From: Branchiostoma floridae
Taxonomy: Eukaryota > Chordata > Leptocardii > Amphioxiformes > Branchiostomatidae
DNA length: 64,000 bases
NCBI RefSeq assembly: GCF_000003815.2
Contig: NC_049995.1
Location: forward strand, 17,580,356 to 17,644,355
Direction of reading: 5' to 3'
Made by a program: the position numbers and the translations under genes. The notes below the pieces were generated by a model. The model worked only from the letters and a program-made list of their open reading frames with translations. It made no database searches and was not told the DNA's origin. Numbering within the stretch: position 1 is the first letter of the stretch; each line of letters opens with the position of its first letter. This document shows positions 62,001-64,000 of the stretch, piece by piece.

Positions 62001-63965
62001 GGTCAGTTCTTAGGGTCACAGGTCAGTTCTTAGGGTCACAGGTCACCAAGTACTAAAGGTCAGTTCTTAGGGTCACAGGTCAGTTCTTAGGGGGCAGGTC
62101 ACCAAGTACTTCAGGTCAGTCCTTAAGGTCGCAGGTCATAGGTCAGTTCTTAGGGGGCAGTTGTACTTCAGGTGTGTTCCTAGGGGGGATGCTAGGGGTG
62201 GATCCACATAGATCAAGTTTCTGAACTTCTATTCAGCCTGTCAAACCAGTTTCATTGCGTACAACTTCTTCGGGGGATAGAGCCTTATTGACACAAGTTT
62301 GTGAAGCTCTCTCTCTCTTAGCCTGATTAAATCTCGCTTATAGCAGCCCGCCAAACATCCGCCGGCCCTCTATTTACTGGTTTCCATGGTAATGTGGGCT
62401 CAACCTTAATCCTGGCCTACCATTGGTGTTGAAACATTCCACAACAGTTTCCTCAGCTTATAGCTAGTGGAGCACAAACTCCGCGGGAGGGGCCAGTTAC
62501 AGCCCTGGACAGCGGAGTTTGTGTTACACAGACTATCTCTCTCTGTTCATTCTGTTATATCTGACTCTTTCCCTCCTTCCATCCAGTGAACAACACTCTG
62601 CCTATCTAGCCATGGTGGGTTCCCTGGTCAGTATAGTGCTGGTGGTGCTGTTTATTCCTTTATATGTGACTCTTTCCTTCCCTCTCTCCAGTGAACAACA
62701 CTCTGCCTACCTGGCCATGGCGGGTTCCCTGGTCAGTATAGTGCTGGTGGTGCTGTTTATTCCTTTATATGTGACTCTTTCCCTCTCTCCCTCCAGTGAA
62801 CAACACTCTGCATACCTAGCCATGGCGGGTTCCCTGGTCAGTATAGTACTGGTGGTGCTGTTTATTCCTTTATATGTGACTCTTTCCCTCCTTCTCTCCA
62901 GTGAACAACACTCTGCCTACCTGGCCATGGCGGGTTCCCTGGTCAGTATAGTACTGGTGGTGCTGTTTATTCCTTTATATGTGACTCTTTCCTTCCTTCT
63001 CTCCAGTGAACAACACTCTGCATACCTAGCCATGGCAGGTTCCCTGGTCAGTATAGTACTGGTGGTGCTGTTTATTCCTTTATATGTGACTCTTTCCCTC
63101 CCTCTCTCCAGTGAACAACACTCTGCCTACCTGGCCATGGCAGGTTCCCTGGTAGTATAGAACTGGCGGAGCTGTTTATTCCTTTATATGTGACTCTTTC
63201 CCTCCTTCTCTCCAGTGAACAACACTCTGCCTACCTGGTCATGGCGGGTTCCCTGGTCAGTATAGTACTGGCGGTGCTGTTTATTCCTTTATATGGGACT
63301 CTTTCCTTCCTTCTCTCCAGTGAACAACACTCTGCATACCTAGCCATGGCGGGTTCCCTGGATCAGTATAGTACTGGAGGTGCTGTTTATTCCTTTATAT
63401 GAGACTCTTTCCCTCCCTCTCTCCAGTGAACAACACTCTGCCTACCTGGCCATGGCAGGTTCCCTGGTCAGTATAGTACTGGTGGTGCTGTTTATTCCTT
63501 TATATGTGACTCTTTCCCTCCTTCTCTCCAGTGAACAACACTCTGCCTACCTGGCCATGGCAGGTTCCCTGGTCAGTATAGTACTGGTGGTGCTGTTTAT
63601 TCCTTTATATGTGACTCTTTCCCTCCTTCTCTCCAGTGAACAACACTCTGCCTACCTGGCCATGGCGGGTTCCCTGGTCAGTATAGTTCTGGTGGCGCTG
63701 TTTATTCCTTTATATGTGACTCTTTCCCTCCCTCCCTCCAGTGAACAACACTCAGCCTACCTTGCCATGGCGGGTTCCCTGGTCAGTATAGTACTGGTGG
63801 TGCTGTTTATTCCTTTATATCTGACTCTTTCCCTCCCTCTCTCCAGTGAACAACACTCTGCCTACTTGGCCATGGCAGGTTCCCTGGTCAGTATAGTCCT
63901 GGTGGTGCTGTTTATTCCTTCTAACACCAAGGCTGGGAAAAAGGACTCAGATTCCAAGAAGGAGG
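59044..63965 (+). CDS. SLC22A18: MFS transporter, SLC22A18 (ORCTL2/TSSC5)-like, 5' half
   Basis: Exons 59044-59111, 59537-59663, 60448-60545, 61071-61216, 61765-61897 and 63847-63965 with matching phases; the gene continues beyond the window. The start is the first ATG after a CTGCAG acceptor-like site (MAATGETAAMDG); an upstream exon is possible. Visible: helix 1 (KLVLLMTHLNIAMYS); YLTKKLGVDPVVYGYLQTTF; helix 2 ending GGPLFGR; MFS motif A-like FGDLFGTRSAL; helix 4 with LSRLPSFLMHSMQ; GAQMIVTDISDEGNRADALG; helix 5 GIGMIVGPFLGG; helix 6 AYLAMAGSLVSIVLVVLFIP; and a Lys/Asp-rich loop. Vertebrate SLC22A18 is a putative organic cation transporter in an imprinted tumour-suppressor region. Two minisatellites made from this gene's own splice edges lie between 61870 and 63850. 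Confidence 0.9.
59968..60332. mobile_element. Harbinger-like MITE, family C (copy 3), nested in a SINE
   Basis: GGCCACACCAATTTAATTTC to AAATTAAATTGGTGTGGCC, TGA on both sides. Flanking sequence is a reverse SINE family A fragment in which an intact copy reads GCTGAGTGCTAAG, so removing the element and one TGA restores it. In SLC22A18 intron 2. Confidence 0.9.
60545..60582. repeat. TTTG microsatellite beginning at a splice donor
   Basis: About nine GTTT units start at the donor of the exon 60448-60545, which therefore reads CG followed by GTTTGT. Confidence 0.9.
61870..62170 (+). repeat. Minisatellite derived from the donor edge of SLC22A18 exon 61765-61897
   Basis: Irregular copies of GGTCAGTTCTTAGGGTCACA and GGTCACCAAGTACTTCAG. 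The exon end itself (CTTAGGGGGACAGGTCACC, AAGTACTTCAG then GTCAGT) is the first member, so exon end plus donor has been copied downstream at least six times. Confidence 0.88.
62578..63910 (+). repeat. 105-bp minisatellite of an SLC22A18 exon acceptor edge, 13 copies
   Basis: The acceptor G of each copy is at 62586, 62691, 62796, 62901, 63006, 63111, 63215, 63320, 63426, 63531, 63636, 63741 and 63846. Each has a CTCTCTCCAG acceptor followed by about 70 exon bases coding SEQHSAYLAMAGSLVSIV and VLFIP, then intron-type TTTATATGTGACTC. Only the last copy reads on into the exon (SNTKAGKK) and a donor. Spacing is 105 bp (35 codons) except 104 and 106 at two places. Confidence 0.95.
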
Positions 63966-64000
63966 GTAAGTTTCAATTCTTACAAATTACTATTACAGTG

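Noticed and set aside
62519-63160. Open frame of 213 codons with perfect 35-residue repeats
   Set aside because: It is the acceptor-edge minisatellite of SLC22A18 read through intron-derived bases, not an independent gene; its upstream 22 codons are intron sequence.

Overview
The window looks like amphioxus (Branchiostoma) nuclear DNA. It has small phase-consistent exons in long introns, single-copy orthologues of bilaterian genes, an exon-shuffled lectin-type mosaic gene, and a very dense load of short inverted-repeat elements, tRNA- and 5S-derived SINEs and minisatellites. The species assignment is inference; I ran no search. Exon coordinates were placed by hand from reading frame, GT/AG sites and intron phase.

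Layout. (1) 1-15629, minus strand: a 19- or 20-exon gene with a signal peptide, then a fibrinogen-like domain, C-type lectin, degenerate EGF, F5/8 type C, farnesoic-acid-methyltransferase-like (FAMeT), sushi, WxxW, sushi and a Thr-rich mucin segment. It ends in a Cys-loop ligand-gated ion channel ligand-binding domain with a 13-residue Cys loop. The transmembrane part, if any, lies left of base 1. (2) 17670-24783, minus: MIC27/APOOL-like MICOS subunit, complete at 260 aa. (3) 25056-33035, plus: SMNDC1/SPF30 splicing factor, complete at 242 aa, head-to-head with MIC27 across about 270 bp. (4) 33036-43030: intergenic and 3' UTR, filled with MITE-like elements. (5) 43031-56368, minus: Rab32/38 GTPase, 214 aa if the first exon contributes only the ATG; intron 1 is about 9.4 kb. 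(6) 56975-57956: a 982-bp palindromic element with a perfect 9-bp target duplication. (7) 59044-63965, plus: 5' half of an SLC22A18-like MFS transporter, running off the right end.

The genes do not form a pathway. Two things stand out. The first is the chimeric Cys-loop receptor, whose ectodomain modules are bounded by phase-1 introns. The second is a recurring pattern in which a splice site plus the adjoining part of its exon has been tandemly copied. It is seen at seven exons in four genes, from 2 up to 13 copies (105-bp unit in SLC22A18, 59-bp unit in Rab32). Most copies bring a usable-looking splice site but only one half of the exon.

The rest is mobile-element archaeology: at least a dozen inverted-repeat families, several with readable 3-, 5-, 8- or 9-bp target duplications, nested insertions into SINEs, and hammerhead-like CTGAAGA hairpins.
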